A DNA stretch of 36,903 nt from Dehalococcoidia bacterium (GTDB lineage: Bacteria > Chloroflexota > Dehalococcoidia > DSTF01 > JACRBR01). Within the stretch, counting starts at the first letter, position 1, and each line of letters begins with the position of its first letter. Below, piece after piece: positions 14,938 through 23,425 of this stretch. The stretch is taken from NCBI GenBank assembly GCA_021462855.1, contig JAJTXQ010000023.1, positions 1-36,903 of the forward strand, read 5' to 3'. Made by a program: the position numbers and the translations under genes. Under the pieces are notes generated by a model that saw only the letters and a list, made by a program, of their open reading frames with translations, had not been told where the DNA came from and searched no databases.

Positions 14938-15806
14938 GCGCGCGCGCGCTCGCCGCGCGTGAGATGCGCATCGGCCCGGCGACGTTCGCCTGGGGCGCGC
15001 GCACGTACGTGATGGGCGTTGTGAACGTGTCGCCGGATTCGTTTTCGGGCGACGGCCTGTCGACGGCGGACGCCGCGGTCGAACAGGCGCGGCGCTTTGT
15101 CGACGATGGCGCGGACATCCTCGACCTCGGCGGGCAGTCGACGCGGCCCGGCCAGAACAAGAGCGAGGCGGGGTTCGACGAGATCACGCCCGAGGACGAG
15201 ATGGCGCGCGTTCTGCCGCCGCTCGAGCGCATCCGCGCGGCGCTGCCGAACGCGGTGGTGAGCGTCGACACGTACAAGCCGGCGGTGGCGCGCGCGGCGG
15301 GCGAAGCGGGCGCGCACATGCTGAACGACATCGAAGGGTTCCGCCGGGGCGGCGAGGAGCTGGCGCGCATCGCCGCCGCCGCGCGCGTGCCCGTGGTGAT
15401 CATGCACAACCAGCGCCGGCGTCCGGCGACCGACGTCATCGCGGGCATCCTGGAAGGGCTGCGGGCGTCGATCGCGATCGCCGACGGCGCGGGCATCGAC
15501 CGGTCGATGCTGATCGCCGACCCGGGCTTCGGGTTTGGCTGGAGGGAGGAGCAGAACATCGAGATGCTGCGCCGGCTGCGCGAGCTCGATGCGCTCGGGC
15601 TGCCAATCCTCGTCGGCACGTCGCGGAAGTCGACGATCGGCGCGGCGCTTGGCGGCGCGCCGGTGGAGGACCGCGCGTTTGGCACGGCGGCGACGGTGGC
15701 GCTGGCGATCGCCAACGGCGCCGACATCGTGCGCGTGCACGACGTGCGGGCGATGAAGCACGTCGCGCTGGTTTCCGACGCGATCGTGCGCGGATGGCGC
15801 GGGTGA
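14934..15806 (+). CDS. folP: Dihydropteroate synthase
   Basis: The roughly 290-residue TIM-barrel enzyme joins 6-hydroxymethyl-dihydropterin pyrophosphate to p-aminobenzoate. Signatures in order are MGVVNVSPDSFS (about 24-35), ILDLGGQSTRPG, VVSVDTYKP, DIEGFRRG, VIMHNQ, DPGFGFG, LVGTSRKSTIG and VRVHDVRAM. The GTG start, overlapping the MBL stop, is preferred because coupling is common here; ATG at 14964 is a possible shorter start. folK begins inside its 3' end. Confidence 0.95.
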   Translation: MSARALAAREMRIGPATFAWGARTYVMGVVNVSPDSFSGDGLSTADAAVEQARRFVDDGADILDLGGQSTRPGQNKSEAGFDEITPEDEMARVLPPLERIRAALPNAVVSVDTYKPAVARAAGEAGAHMLNDIEGFRRGGEELARIAAAARVPVVIMHNQRRRPATDVIAGILEGLRASIAIADGAGIDRSMLIADPGFGFGWREEQNIEMLRRLRELDALGLPILVGTSRKSTIGAALGGAPVEDRAFGTAATVALAIANGADIVRVHDVRAMKHVALVSDAIVRGWRG

Positions 15807-16339
15807 GCGAGCGGGTCTTTCTGGCGCTCGGCGCGAATCTTGGCGACCGGGCGGCGAACATGCGCGAGGCGCTGCGAAGGATCGGCGAGCGGTGCCGCAT
15901 CGTCGCCGTGTCGTCGCTGTACGAGTCGCCCGCGCTCGTCGACGAGGGGTCGCCCGCGGGCCCGGACTACCTCAACGCCGTCGCCGAGGTCGAGGCTTCG
16001 CTGGCGCCGGGGGAAGTGCTGCGGCTGGCGAAGGAGGTCGAACGCGCGCTCGGGCGTGAGCCGGGCGGCCACTGGGCGGCGCGGCCGATCGACATCGACA
16101 TCCTGCTGTACGGAGAGCGCGCGATCGATACGCCGGAGCTGACCGTGCCGCACCCGCGGATGGCGGAGCGTGCGTTCGTGCTGGCGCCGCTCGCCGAGAT
16201 CGCGCCGGAGGCGGCGCATCCTTCGCTCGGCGGCACGGCGGGCGACCTGGTGGCCGAGGTGGACCTTTCGGGCTTGCGCCATGTCGAGGGGCCGGAGTGG
16301 GCCGGCGACGAGTGCGCGCGGCCGCCGGACGCACGTTGA
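15794..16339 (+). CDS. folK: 6-hydroxymethyl-dihydropterin pyrophosphokinase
   Basis: The 181-residue HPPK makes the pyrophosphorylated pterin used by FolP. Key features are LALGANLGDR near the start, SSLYESPAL, and the catalytic RPIDIDILLYGE, followed by LTVPHPRMAERAFVLAPLAEIAP. ATG at 15794 is used here; GTG at 15803 would instead give the GTGA overlap seen at folP (15803-15806) and is equally possible. No folB (dihydroneopterin aldolase) gene accompanies it. Confidence 0.93.
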   Translation: MARVSERVFLALGANLGDRAANMREALRRIGERCRIVAVSSLYESPALVDEGSPAGPDYLNAVAEVEASLAPGEVLRLAKEVERALGREPGGHWAARPIDIDILLYGERAIDTPELTVPHPRMAERAFVLAPLAEIAPEAAHPSLGGTAGDLVAEVDLSGLRHVEGPEWAGDECARPPDAR

Positions 16340-16364
16340 CACACCCGGCGGCGTGCGATGCAAT
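16336..16364 (+). promoter_or_regulatory. Promoter of the small-gene/PTPS operon
   Basis: TTGACA (16336-16341), a 17-base spacer and TGCAAT (16359-16364) form a sigma70-type promoter overlapping the folK stop. It would drive the genes from 16391. Confidence 0.5.
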
Positions 16365-16390
16365 GGGGCGCGCCCCGGAGGAGGATGCTC

Positions 16391-16648
16391 GTGGAGATCA
16401 ATCCCGCCGACCTCGGCACGCTTGAGCTCGACCGGCAGTGGGTCCCGTACATCGACCTCGCCGACGCCGGCTTCATGCCGACGCGCCTGACGATCGCGAA
16501 CGAGGAGTACGCGTTCGATGGCAGCTACCTGGTACTCGGGCACGGCGCGGTGTTGCCGGGGCGCGTGCGCGAGCTGCGGAGCGCGGGCAAGAAGCCGGTG
16601 GTCGTCGAGCGCAAGGACCGCTACTACGTCTTCGTGACGCCGCCCTGA
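16391..16648 (+). CDS. Small hypothetical protein
   Basis: The 85-residue protein has mixed beta strands (WVPYIDLADAGF, RLTIANEEYAFDGSYLVLG, KPVVVERKDRYYVFVTPP). The GTG at 16391 is chosen because GGAGGAGG (16377-16384) then sits at ideal spacing; the ATG at 16385 would abut the ribosome site. It lies between folK and the PTPS gene with its own promoter. I do not recognise the family. Confidence 0.6.
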   Translation: MEINPADLGTLELDRQWVPYIDLADAGFMPTRLTIANEEYAFDGSYLVLGHGAVLPGRVRELRSAGKKPVVVERKDRYYVFVTPP

Positions 16649-16652
16649 AGCG

Positions 16653-16844
16653 ATGCCCCCCAAGAAGAAGGTCAACGAGCCGCACGTCAAGCTCTACCAG
16701 TCGGACTGCCCGGCGTGCCGCCGGCATTACGAGGGCAACTTCCCGATGTATGTGCGCATCGGCGACTTTCCGTGCATCTGCGGCGCGACGGTGCCGGCGC
16801 CGGCGGGGCAGGGCGGCTACTACGACTACCGGCACGACGACTAG
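16653..16844 (+). CDS. Small zinc-ribbon-like protein
   Basis: The 63-residue protein has a lysine-rich start (MPPKKKVNE). Two cysteine pairs, CPAC near residue 19 and CIC near residue 41, are spaced like a small zinc ribbon. It starts four bases after the preceding stop and ends 24 bp before the PTPS gene. Metal binding is inferred; function is unknown. Confidence 0.55.
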   Translation: MPPKKKVNEPHVKLYQSDCPACRRHYEGNFPMYVRIGDFPCICGATVPAPAGQGGYYDYRHDD

Positions 16845-16868
16845 CGCCGCGGCGCGGGAGGATGGCGC

Positions 16869-17348
16869 ATGGAGTATCGCGTCCGCGTCGAGCGCAACAA
16901 GCTGAAGTTCGCCGCCGCGCACTTCGCGACGTTCGAGGGCCAGTGCGAGCCGTTGCACGGCCACAACTACGCCGTGACGATCGAAGTCGCGGGAACGCTC
17001 ACCGACGACTCGTGGGTTGTCGATTTCTCGACGCTGAAGTCGCTCGGCCGCGCGATCTGCGACGAGCTCGACCACAAGTTCCTCCTGCAGCGCGACAGCC
17101 GCGTCCTGCAGCTGGACGAGGGGATGAGCAACTGGAAGGTGCGCTTCCTGGAACGCGGCTGGGTGTTCCCGAAGGGCGACGTGCTGCCGCTGCCGATCGA
17201 TAACACGACGGCGGAGCGGCTCGCGGAGTACTTCGTCGCGCGCCTGTACGATGCGCTGCACAGCCGCGGCGCGACGAACCTCACGACCATCACGGTCGGC
17301 GTCGAGGAAGCGCCCGGCCAGACCGGGTGGTGCACGACCGCGCTGTAG
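16869..17348 (+). CDS. 6-pyruvoyl-tetrahydropterin synthase / QueD-family enzyme with CExxHGH motif
   Basis: The 159-residue T-fold protein acts on dihydroneopterin triphosphate. Zinc ligands are His18 (AAAHF) and His30 and His32 in HGHNY. Cys26 and Glu27 form CEPLHGH. QueD-type members use the Cys, and the PTPS-III type that replaces FolB uses a Glu next to it; having both is the pattern of the dual PTPS-I/III group. VGVEEAPGQTGW closes the protein. GGGAGGA gives a good ribosome site. Closeness to folK/folP favours a folate role, but queuosine synthesis remains possible. Confidence 0.85.
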   Translation: MEYRVRVERNKLKFAAAHFATFEGQCEPLHGHNYAVTIEVAGTLTDDSWVVDFSTLKSLGRAICDELDHKFLLQRDSRVLQLDEGMSNWKVRFLERGWVFPKGDVLPLPIDNTTAERLAEYFVARLYDALHSRGATNLTTITVGVEEAPGQTGWCTTAL

Positions 17349-17434
17349 CCGCGGCTTCATCCATTCGCCCGATGATCTCACTCGCGCCCGGGTGTGCGAT
17401 ACTTCGCTCCTCACGCGGACCTGGGGAGGGGCGC

Positions 17435-18667
17435 ATGGAACAGGCATATGACGTTGTCATCATCGGCGGCGGGATCGGTGGCGGGGCGCTGGCGACGGTG
17501 CTGGCGCGCGCCGGGAAGTCCACGCTGGTGCTCGAGAAATCGACCGTGTACCGCGACCGGGTGCGCGGCGAGTGGATGGCGCCGTGGGGCGTCGCGGAGG
17601 CGCGGCGCCTGGGCCTGTACGATGCGCTGATCGCCGCGGGCGGCCACCACCTCACAACGCACCGGACCTACGGTGACCACATCGAACCGGCCGAGGCCGA
17701 AGCGGCGCAGCTGGATATGTCGGCGCTCGTGGCGGACGTTGCCGGCCCGCTGTGCCTCGGCCACCCGAAGCACTGCGAGACGCTCGAGCAGACGGCGCGC
17801 GCCGCCGGCGCGACGGTATTGCGCGGCGCCGGTGTCCCGGAGATCACGCTCGGCCGCGCGCCCTCGGTCAGGTATGAGCACGAGGGCGCGGCGCATGTCG
17901 CGCGCGCGCGGATCGTCGTCGGCGCCGACGGGCGCGGCTCGATGGTGCGGCAGGCGGCGGGCATCGCGCTGCACCGGAACCCGACGCATCACTTCATGGG
18001 CGGCATGCTCATCGAAGGCGCCCACGGATGGGACGATCGCCTGCAGGCGATCGCGTCGGAGGGCGAGGGGCACTATCTCGCGTTTCCGCAGGGTGGCGGG
18101 CGCATCCGCCTGTATCTCGGCTTCCCGAAGGACGACCCCTCGCGCTATGCCGGGGCGGGGGGGCCGCGCGCGTTCCTCGACGCGTTCCACATCGCTTCCT
18201 TGCCGGGGAGCGAGCACATCGCAAACGCGACGCCGGCGGGGCCGTGCAGCGCGTACCCGAACGAGGACGCGTGGACCGATGAACCGTGCGCCGATGGCGC
18301 GGTGCTCGTGGGCGACTCGGCCGGGTGGAACGACCCCATCATCGGGCAGGGGCTGTCGATCACCTACCGCGATGTGCGCCTCGTCGGCGAGATCATGCTC
18401 GCGTGCGACGACTGGTCGCCGGCGGCGTTCGCGCCGTACGGCGTGGAGCGCGCGGAGCGCATGCGCCGCCTGCGCTTTTCCGCCGCGCTGCAGTCGGCGA
18501 TCGAGAACGAGTTCGGCGAGGAGGCGCGCGCGCGCCGCCGCCGGGTGCACGAGCGGCGGCGCGCGGACCCGACGTTCATCCTGCCGGCGCTGGCGACGAT
18601 GGTCGGGCCCGACGCCGTCCCGGCGCTCGCGTTCGAAGAGACGCTGCGGGAGCGGCTGCTGGCCTAG
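17435..18667 (+). CDS. FAD-dependent monooxygenase (PHBH-type fold)
   Basis: The 410-residue flavoprotein has the FAD motif VVIIGGGIGGGALATVLARAG (first about 30 residues). RGEWMAPWGVAEARRLGL follows near residues 47-64, VVGADGRGS near 161-169, and the FAD ribose motif GDSAGWNDPIIGQGLSIT near residues 293-310. This is the pattern of aromatic hydroxylases, halogenases and geranylgeranyl-reductase-like enzymes. The start follows GGGGAGGGGC at good spacing. It lies nine bases before the enoyl-CoA hydratase gene, so they form one operon, perhaps for degradation of an aromatic or acyl substrate. The substrate is not known. Confidence 0.8.
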   Translation: MEQAYDVVIIGGGIGGGALATVLARAGKSTLVLEKSTVYRDRVRGEWMAPWGVAEARRLGLYDALIAAGGHHLTTHRTYGDHIEPAEAEAAQLDMSALVADVAGPLCLGHPKHCETLEQTARAAGATVLRGAGVPEITLGRAPSVRYEHEGAAHVARARIVVGADGRGSMVRQAAGIALHRNPTHHFMGGMLIEGAHGWDDRLQAIASEGEGHYLAFPQGGGRIRLYLGFPKDDPSRYAGAGGPRAFLDAFHIASLPGSEHIANATPAGPCSAYPNEDAWTDEPCADGAVLVGDSAGWNDPIIGQGLSITYRDVRLVGEIMLACDDWSPAAFAPYGVERAERMRRLRFSAALQSAIENEFGEEARARRRRVHERRRADPTFILPALATMVGPDAVPALAFEETLRERLLA

Positions 18668-18676
18668 GAGGCGACG

Positions 18677-19477
18677 ATGCCCGAGTACCAACACATCGAA
18701 CTGCGGCGCGAGGGGGCGGCGGCGGGGGCGACGCTCGTGAACCCGCCGCGCAACTTCATGAACGGGCGGATGGTGGAGGAGCTGCTCGGCCTGACGGCCG
18801 CGCTCGCGCGGGACGAAGCGGTGCGCGCGGTCATCTTCACCGGCGGCGCAGACGGCATCTTCATCACGCACTATGACGTCGGCGAGCTTTCGCGACTGTC
18901 GGACGTCGCGCGCGGGCGCGAGTCCACGGACGAGGTCACGGAGTTGCACTCGCTCAACCGACTGTCGCTGCAGCTGCGGGCGATGCCACAGCCGGTGATC
19001 GCGGCGATCAACGGCGTGGCGATGGGCGGCGGCTGCGAGCTGGCGCTGGCGTGCGACTTCCGGATCATGGCGCTCGGGCACCAGATCGGCCTGCCAGAGG
19101 TGCGCGTCGGCATCCTTCCCGGCGCGGGCGGCACGCAGCGCATGACGAAGCTGATCGGCGCGCCGAAGGCGATGGAGCTGATGTTGCTCGGCAACACCGT
19201 CGAGGCGAGCGAGGCGGAGCGCATCGGGCTGGTGCACCGGGCGGTGGAACCGGCGCGCGTGCTGCCCGACGCGCTCGCGCTGGCGGCAGAACTCGCGTCG
19301 CGGCCGCGGACCAGCATCGCCGAGATCAAGCGCTGCGTGTACTACGCGACCGAATCGCCGATCGAGGACGGGCTGCGCTTCGAGCAGGCGGCGTTCGCGC
19401 GCACCATGCGTTCCGACGACGCGTCCCGCTTGATGCGCGCGTACCTGCAAAGCGCGCGCCCGCTGGACCAGCAGTAG
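18677..19477 (+). CDS. Enoyl-CoA hydratase/isomerase-family protein (crotonase)
   Basis: The 266-residue crotonase-fold enzyme keeps both glutamates that act in hydratases: GGGCELALACDFR near residues 117-129 and LPEVRVGILPGAGGTQR near residues 138-154. The oxyanion loop near GADGIFITHYDVGELSRL differs from the classic ADI-K motif, so the precise reaction is uncertain. An AGGAGG site precedes the ATG. It follows the FAD monooxygenase by nine bases and converges on the ABC binding protein with only eight bases between stops. Confidence 0.87.
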   Translation: MPEYQHIELRREGAAAGATLVNPPRNFMNGRMVEELLGLTAALARDEAVRAVIFTGGADGIFITHYDVGELSRLSDVARGRESTDEVTELHSLNRLSLQLRAMPQPVIAAINGVAMGGGCELALACDFRIMALGHQIGLPEVRVGILPGAGGTQRMTKLIGAPKAMELMLLGNTVEASEAERIGLVHRAVEPARVLPDALALAAELASRPRTSIAEIKRCVYYATESPIEDGLRFEQAAFARTMRSDDASRLMRAYLQSARPLDQQ

Positions 19478-19485
19478 CTACCGCG

Positions 19486-21171
19486 TTACAGGTCCATCCA
19501 CGCGCTGTTGACGATGTACTGGGAGGTGCCGATGCCGGAGGGGATGTTCTTCACCAGGCGGTTCCAGACGAGGTGGTTGTACGGCGTCACGAGCGGCAGC
19601 ATCATCGGGTCCTTCGCGTAGATCACGCGCTGCGCCTCAAGCACGGCGGCGATGCGCGCATCGGTCTGCATCTCGGCGCTTGCCTTGCGGACCGCCTCCT
19701 CGATCTCGGGGTCGCCGAGCCCGCGGATGTAGGTGCCGTCGCCGAAGGGGCCGCGCTCGGTGTGGAAGTTGAGCGGCAGCTCGGGCGTCTCGTACGGCTG
19801 GTTGAGCGCGAGCGAGCACTGGTAGTTGACATCGCGGTAGTTGTTGATCCACGCCCCGAAGTCCTGCGCGTCCTGCTCGATGTCGATGCCGGCGTCGTCC
19901 ATCTGCTTGAGGAAGATGGGGATGTGCTGGTTGTGTTCGAGGATCGCCGTCCCGGCGGGGTACATCATCTTCACCTTGATCCCGCCGACCTGGTCGACGA
20001 GTGCGCGCGCCTCATCGAGATTGAACGGCTGGTACGTCGCCTCGAGCTCTTCGGCGGGGAGCGCGTATGAGCCGAGCGACCATTGCACCAGGCCGTCGGC
20101 CTGCGCGTCGCCGCCGTACACGAGGTCGACGAACGGCTGGCGGTTGATCGCGCGCGAGAACGCGCGGCGCACGCGCGGGTCGTCGAACGGCTTCTCGCGC
20201 GGGTTCATGGTGAAGGAGATGTAGGCGAAGTACGGGTCGCGCTGGATCGTGGCATCGCCCAGGCTGCGGGCTTCGTCGCCGCTGCCGGTCATGTAGTAGT
20301 GGATCTGGCCGGACTGGAAGGCCGTGCGCTGCGTGGCCTTGTCGAAGATGACGCGGATCTCGAGCGCGTCGATGTACGGGAGCTGGGCGTTGTTGTTCGT
20401 CACGTCGCGGCGGTAGTAGTTCGGGTTGCGCTTGAGGCGCGCGGCCTCGCCCTCGGTCACCGAATCGAGGCTGTACGCGCCGGCGCCGGCGGCCTTGTTC
20501 GTCAGCCGCTTCAGGTCGCCGGCCATCAGCTCGCGGGGCGTGATGGCGCTGATGAACAGGCCGATGCGGTTCTGGAACCACGCGTAGGGCGCGGGCGTGG
20601 TGATCGTCACCGTGTCCCCTTCGACCTGTACCGATTCGATGTGGTTGCTGGCGAAGGAGTAGTTGTTCGTCGCCTTGTCGGTCTTGACGCGCTCGAGCGA
20701 GGCGCGCACATCCTCGCCATCGAGGTCGCGCTCGGGCACGCCGAGGTCGTTCGGCGCGACCTTCACGCCCGGGCGGAGCTTGAAGATATACGTCGTCTCG
20801 TCGGGCTGTTCGAGTGACTGCGCGAGGTCGAAGTACATGAACTCCGGCCGTGTCGCCGACTGGTTGATCAGCACGTTGTAGATGCGCGGAAAGAGGGCAG
20901 AGGCGACCTGGATGCCGATGTGCGGGTCGAACGTGCCGAAGTTCGCGGCGTTGGCGGAGACGAGCGTGCCGCCCTGCCGCGGCGGGCCGGCCGGATTGAG
21001 CAGGTCGTAACCGAGCTCGGAGCGCTCGCGGACCGTGCCGCCGTTGCCGCCGCCGCCGCTGCAGCCGACGAGCGGGAGCGCCGCGGCGGCCGCCGCAGCC
21101 ACGCCGGTCGCGGCGAGCGCGCGGCGGCGCGAGATGCGCGCGCGCGCGTACTGCGCCCAGAATGTGGTCAA
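19486..21171 (-). CDS. ABC transporter substrate-binding lipoprotein, family 5 (peptide/nickel type)
   Basis: The 561-residue SBP_bac_5 protein starts with a Tat motif (S14-R-R-R-A-L) and a lipobox ending at Cys37 (LVGC), then a glycine linker. Body motifs include the family opening GGTLVSANAANFGTFDPH and YIFKLRPGVKVAPNDL. The TTG start is supported by GGGAGGA upstream and a strong promoter. No permease or ATPase gene is next to it, so the transporter partners must lie elsewhere or it acts alone. The substrate cannot be told. Confidence 0.9.
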   Translation of the reverse strand: MTTFWAQYARARISRRRALAATGVAAAAAAALPLVGCSGGGGNGGTVRERSELGYDLLNPAGPPRQGGTLVSANAANFGTFDPHIGIQVASALFPRIYNVLINQSATRPEFMYFDLAQSLEQPDETTYIFKLRPGVKVAPNDLGVPERDLDGEDVRASLERVKTDKATNNYSFASNHIESVQVEGDTVTITTPAPYAWFQNRIGLFISAITPRELMAGDLKRLTNKAAGAGAYSLDSVTEGEAARLKRNPNYYRRDVTNNNAQLPYIDALEIRVIFDKATQRTAFQSGQIHYYMTGSGDEARSLGDATIQRDPYFAYISFTMNPREKPFDDPRVRRAFSRAINRQPFVDLVYGGDAQADGLVQWSLGSYALPAEELEATYQPFNLDEARALVDQVGGIKVKMMYPAGTAILEHNQHIPIFLKQMDDAGIDIEQDAQDFGAWINNYRDVNYQCSLALNQPYETPELPLNFHTERGPFGDGTYIRGLGDPEIEEAVRKASAEMQTDARIAAVLEAQRVIYAKDPMMLPLVTPYNHLVWNRLVKNIPSGIGTSQYIVNSAWMDL

Positions 21172-21209
21172 CGCGATCCTCCCGCATCATTCCCCGGCGC
21201 GCGATCCCG

Positions 21210-21238
21210 ATTATCTGGGAGCGGTCGGCGGGTGTCAA
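21210..21238 (-). promoter_or_regulatory. Promoter of the substrate-binding protein gene
   Basis: On the minus strand TTGACA (21238-21233), a 17-base spacer and GATAAT (21215-21210) form a near-consensus sigma70 promoter. It leaves a leader of about 30 bases before the TTG start. Confidence 0.75.
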
Positions 21239-21373
21239 AGCGCGGTCATAGCGCCCGGTTTCGCTCGCGCTGCCGGCGGCGCGGGAGCATCGCGACGCTT
21301 CTTGCTATTCTCAGGCTGGACCGCCCGGTCGACAGGGCACGCCGTTCCTGCGTGCCGCGCGAGGAGTGATTCC

Positions 21374-22660
21374 GTGCCTGATGACAGCCTGACCGTCAAG
21401 GACAACCGCCCCGGCAAGACGTACGAGATCCCGATCACCGACGGCACCGTGCGCGCCATCGACTTCCGGCAGATGAAGGCATCGGAGGATGACTTCGGGC
21501 TCATGACGTACGACCCGGCGTTCACGAACACGGCATCGTGCCGAAGCGAAGTGACGTTCATCGATGGCGACGTGGGCATCCTCGAGTATCGCGGCTATCC
21601 GATTGAGCAGCTCGCGGAGCAAAGCACGTACCTCGAGACGGCGTTCCTGATCCTCTACGGCCACCTGCCGAACAAGCAGGAGCTCGAGGAGTGGACGCAC
21701 AACATCACGTATCACACGATGCTCCACGAGAACATCAAGAAGTTCGTCGAGGGATTCCGTTACGACGCGCACCCGATGGGCATGATCGTCGGCACGGTCG
21801 GCGCGCTGTCGACGTTCTATCCCGACGCGCGACACATCGACGACCCGGAATCGCGCGAGATGCAGACGTGGCGGCTGATCGCGAAGATGCCGACGCTGGC
21901 GGCGTTCTGCTACCGGCACAACCGCGGCCTGCCGTACGTCTACCCGGACAACGAGCTCACGTACGCGGGGAACTTCCTGAACATGCTCTGGCGGATGGGC
22001 GAGACGGACTACAAGCCCGACCCGGTGCTGGAGAAGGCGATCAACGTGCTGTTCATCCTCCACGCGGACCATGAGCAGAACTGCAGCGCGAACGCCATGC
22101 GCGCGGTCGGCAGCTCGAAGACGGACCCCTACTCGGCAACGGCGGCCGCGGCGGCGGCGCTGTACGGCCCGCTGCACGGCGGCGCCAACGAAGAAGTGAT
22201 CCACATGCTCACCGAGATCGGCGACAAGAAGCGGATCCCCGAGTTCGTGCAGAAGTTCAAGTCCGGCGAGGGCCGACTGATGGGCTTCGGGCACCGCGTG
22301 TACAAGAACTACGACCCGCGCGCGAAGATCATCAAGCGCACGGCCGAGGAAGTGCTCGACCTGACCGGCCGCAACCCGCTGCTCGACATCGCGATGGAAC
22401 TCGAACGGATCGCGCTGGAGGACGAGTACTTCGTGTCGCGGAAGCTGTATCCAAACGTCGACTTCTACTCGGGGATCATCTACCAGGCGCTGGGATTCCC
22501 GGTGGAGATGTTCCCCGTGCTGTTCGCGATCCCACGCACGGCGGGCTGGCTCGCGCAGTGGCGAGAGATGGTGGTCGATCCCGAGCAGAAGATCGCGCGG
22601 CCGCGCCAGATCTACACCGGCGACCGCGGGCTGAAGTACGTGCCCATCGGCAAGCGCTAG
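21374..22660 (+). CDS. gltA: Citrate synthase
   Basis: The 428-residue type II-like citrate synthase condenses acetyl-CoA and oxaloacetate. LHGGANEEVI and GFGHRVYKNYDPR supply the two active-site histidines, and YPNVDFYSG the aspartate. The N-terminal domain and GDVGILEYRGYPIEQLAE are typical. The GTG start follows GAGGAG (21361-21366); upstream codons lack family similarity. The stop is shared in opposite phase (CTAG) with the convergent gene. It stands alone without other TCA-cycle genes nearby. Confidence 0.95.
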   Translation: MPDDSLTVKDNRPGKTYEIPITDGTVRAIDFRQMKASEDDFGLMTYDPAFTNTASCRSEVTFIDGDVGILEYRGYPIEQLAEQSTYLETAFLILYGHLPNKQELEEWTHNITYHTMLHENIKKFVEGFRYDAHPMGMIVGTVGALSTFYPDARHIDDPESREMQTWRLIAKMPTLAAFCYRHNRGLPYVYPDNELTYAGNFLNMLWRMGETDYKPDPVLEKAINVLFILHADHEQNCSANAMRAVGSSKTDPYSATAAAAAALYGPLHGGANEEVIHMLTEIGDKKRIPEFVQKFKSGEGRLMGFGHRVYKNYDPRAKIIKRTAEEVLDLTGRNPLLDIAMELERIALEDEYFVSRKLYPNVDFYSGIIYQALGFPVEMFPVLFAIPRTAGWLAQWREMVVDPEQKIARPRQIYTGDRGLKYVPIGKR

Positions 22661-23334
22661 GCGCGGCGCCCGGGCGCCTGCGTATAGCTCTGGATGATGG
22701 CGTTGCACAGCGCCTCGACACTGCGGCGCGCGACGGTGATCTTGCGCAGGCCGGCGGGTGTCTCTTCCGTGTACAGGCTGCTGATCGCATGGCGCAGTTC
22801 CGTCGAACCCCAGACGATCATGAGTTGCGCGCGCATCATCTTCTGCATCGCTTCGCGCTGCGAGTGCGAGCGCTTCGTGCCGTCGACGATCTCGATGGTG
22901 ATCCCGAGCGGCTCGAGTGTAGCCGTGAGCTCGTGCCACACGCCGGGCGCGCCGCCGAGGACGAGGAGCCGCGTGACGCCGTTCTCCTGCATGACGCGCG
23001 CGCATTCGAGCGCGGCGCGCCGGTTGTTCGACCCGGCGCACAGTTCACAGGTGGCGCCGGCGACGATCACGGGCGCACGGGCGTCGGACTTGCGGGCGAG
23101 CGCCTCGCACTTCTTACCGCACACGCGGATGATCGCGGCTGACAGCGCCAGTTCGACCCGCTGCCGTTTCGATGACGCGATGCCCTGCTTTCCGGGCCGC
23201 GTCAGGCCGGCGTTGTGGAGCACCTCGCGGGCGCGCGCGCGGGCACGCGGCGTGTCGTAGCCGAGCTCGGCAAGCAGCGCGTCGATGAGGAGCGCATCGT
23301 CGCCGCCCTTGCTCGCCGGCTGCCGTGCCGCCAT
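22657..23334 (-). CDS. DUF2325-like cysteine-containing protein
   Basis: The 225-residue protein has an N-terminal helical part (LIDALLAELGYDTPRARARAREVL), two cysteine pairs (CGKKC near 96-100 and CELC near 120-123), then a Rossmann-like domain. That domain has RLLVLGGAPGVWHELTATLEPLG, EIVDGTKRSHSQREAM, and MMRAQLMIVWGSTELRHAI. The last domain is similar in pattern to DUF2325, which often carries CxxC and GG motifs. GGAGGA precedes the ATG. It converges on and overlaps citrate synthase by four bases. Family assignment is tentative. Confidence 0.5.
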   Translation of the reverse strand: MAARQPASKGGDDALLIDALLAELGYDTPRARARAREVLHNAGLTRPGKQGIASSKRQRVELALSAAIIRVCGKKCEALARKSDARAPVIVAGATCELCAGSNNRRAALECARVMQENGVTRLLVLGGAPGVWHELTATLEPLGITIEIVDGTKRSHSQREAMQKMMRAQLMIVWGSTELRHAISSLYTEETPAGLRKITVARRSVEALCNAIIQSYTQAPGRRA

Positions 23335-23414
23335 GGGCGATCCTCCGCATGCGAACTTTCCCGCGCATTGTACGCCGCGCCACAGGGCGCTGTCACCAGG
23401 CCGCGGCACGCGCG

Positions 23415-23420
23415 TACAAT
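23415..23420 (+). promoter_or_regulatory. Leaderless-type -10 box of the alpha/beta hydrolase gene
   Basis: TACAAT is followed by CGCCC and the ATG at 23426. It is a near-consensus -10 at five bases, without a Shine-Dalgarno. Confidence 0.5.
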
Positions 23421-23425
23421 CGCCC

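Noticed and set aside
17411-19450. Minus-strand frame of 679 codons opposite the FAD monooxygenase and crotonase genes
   Set aside because: Low-stop effect of high GC; composition is typical of shadow frames and both + strand genes have clear motifs.
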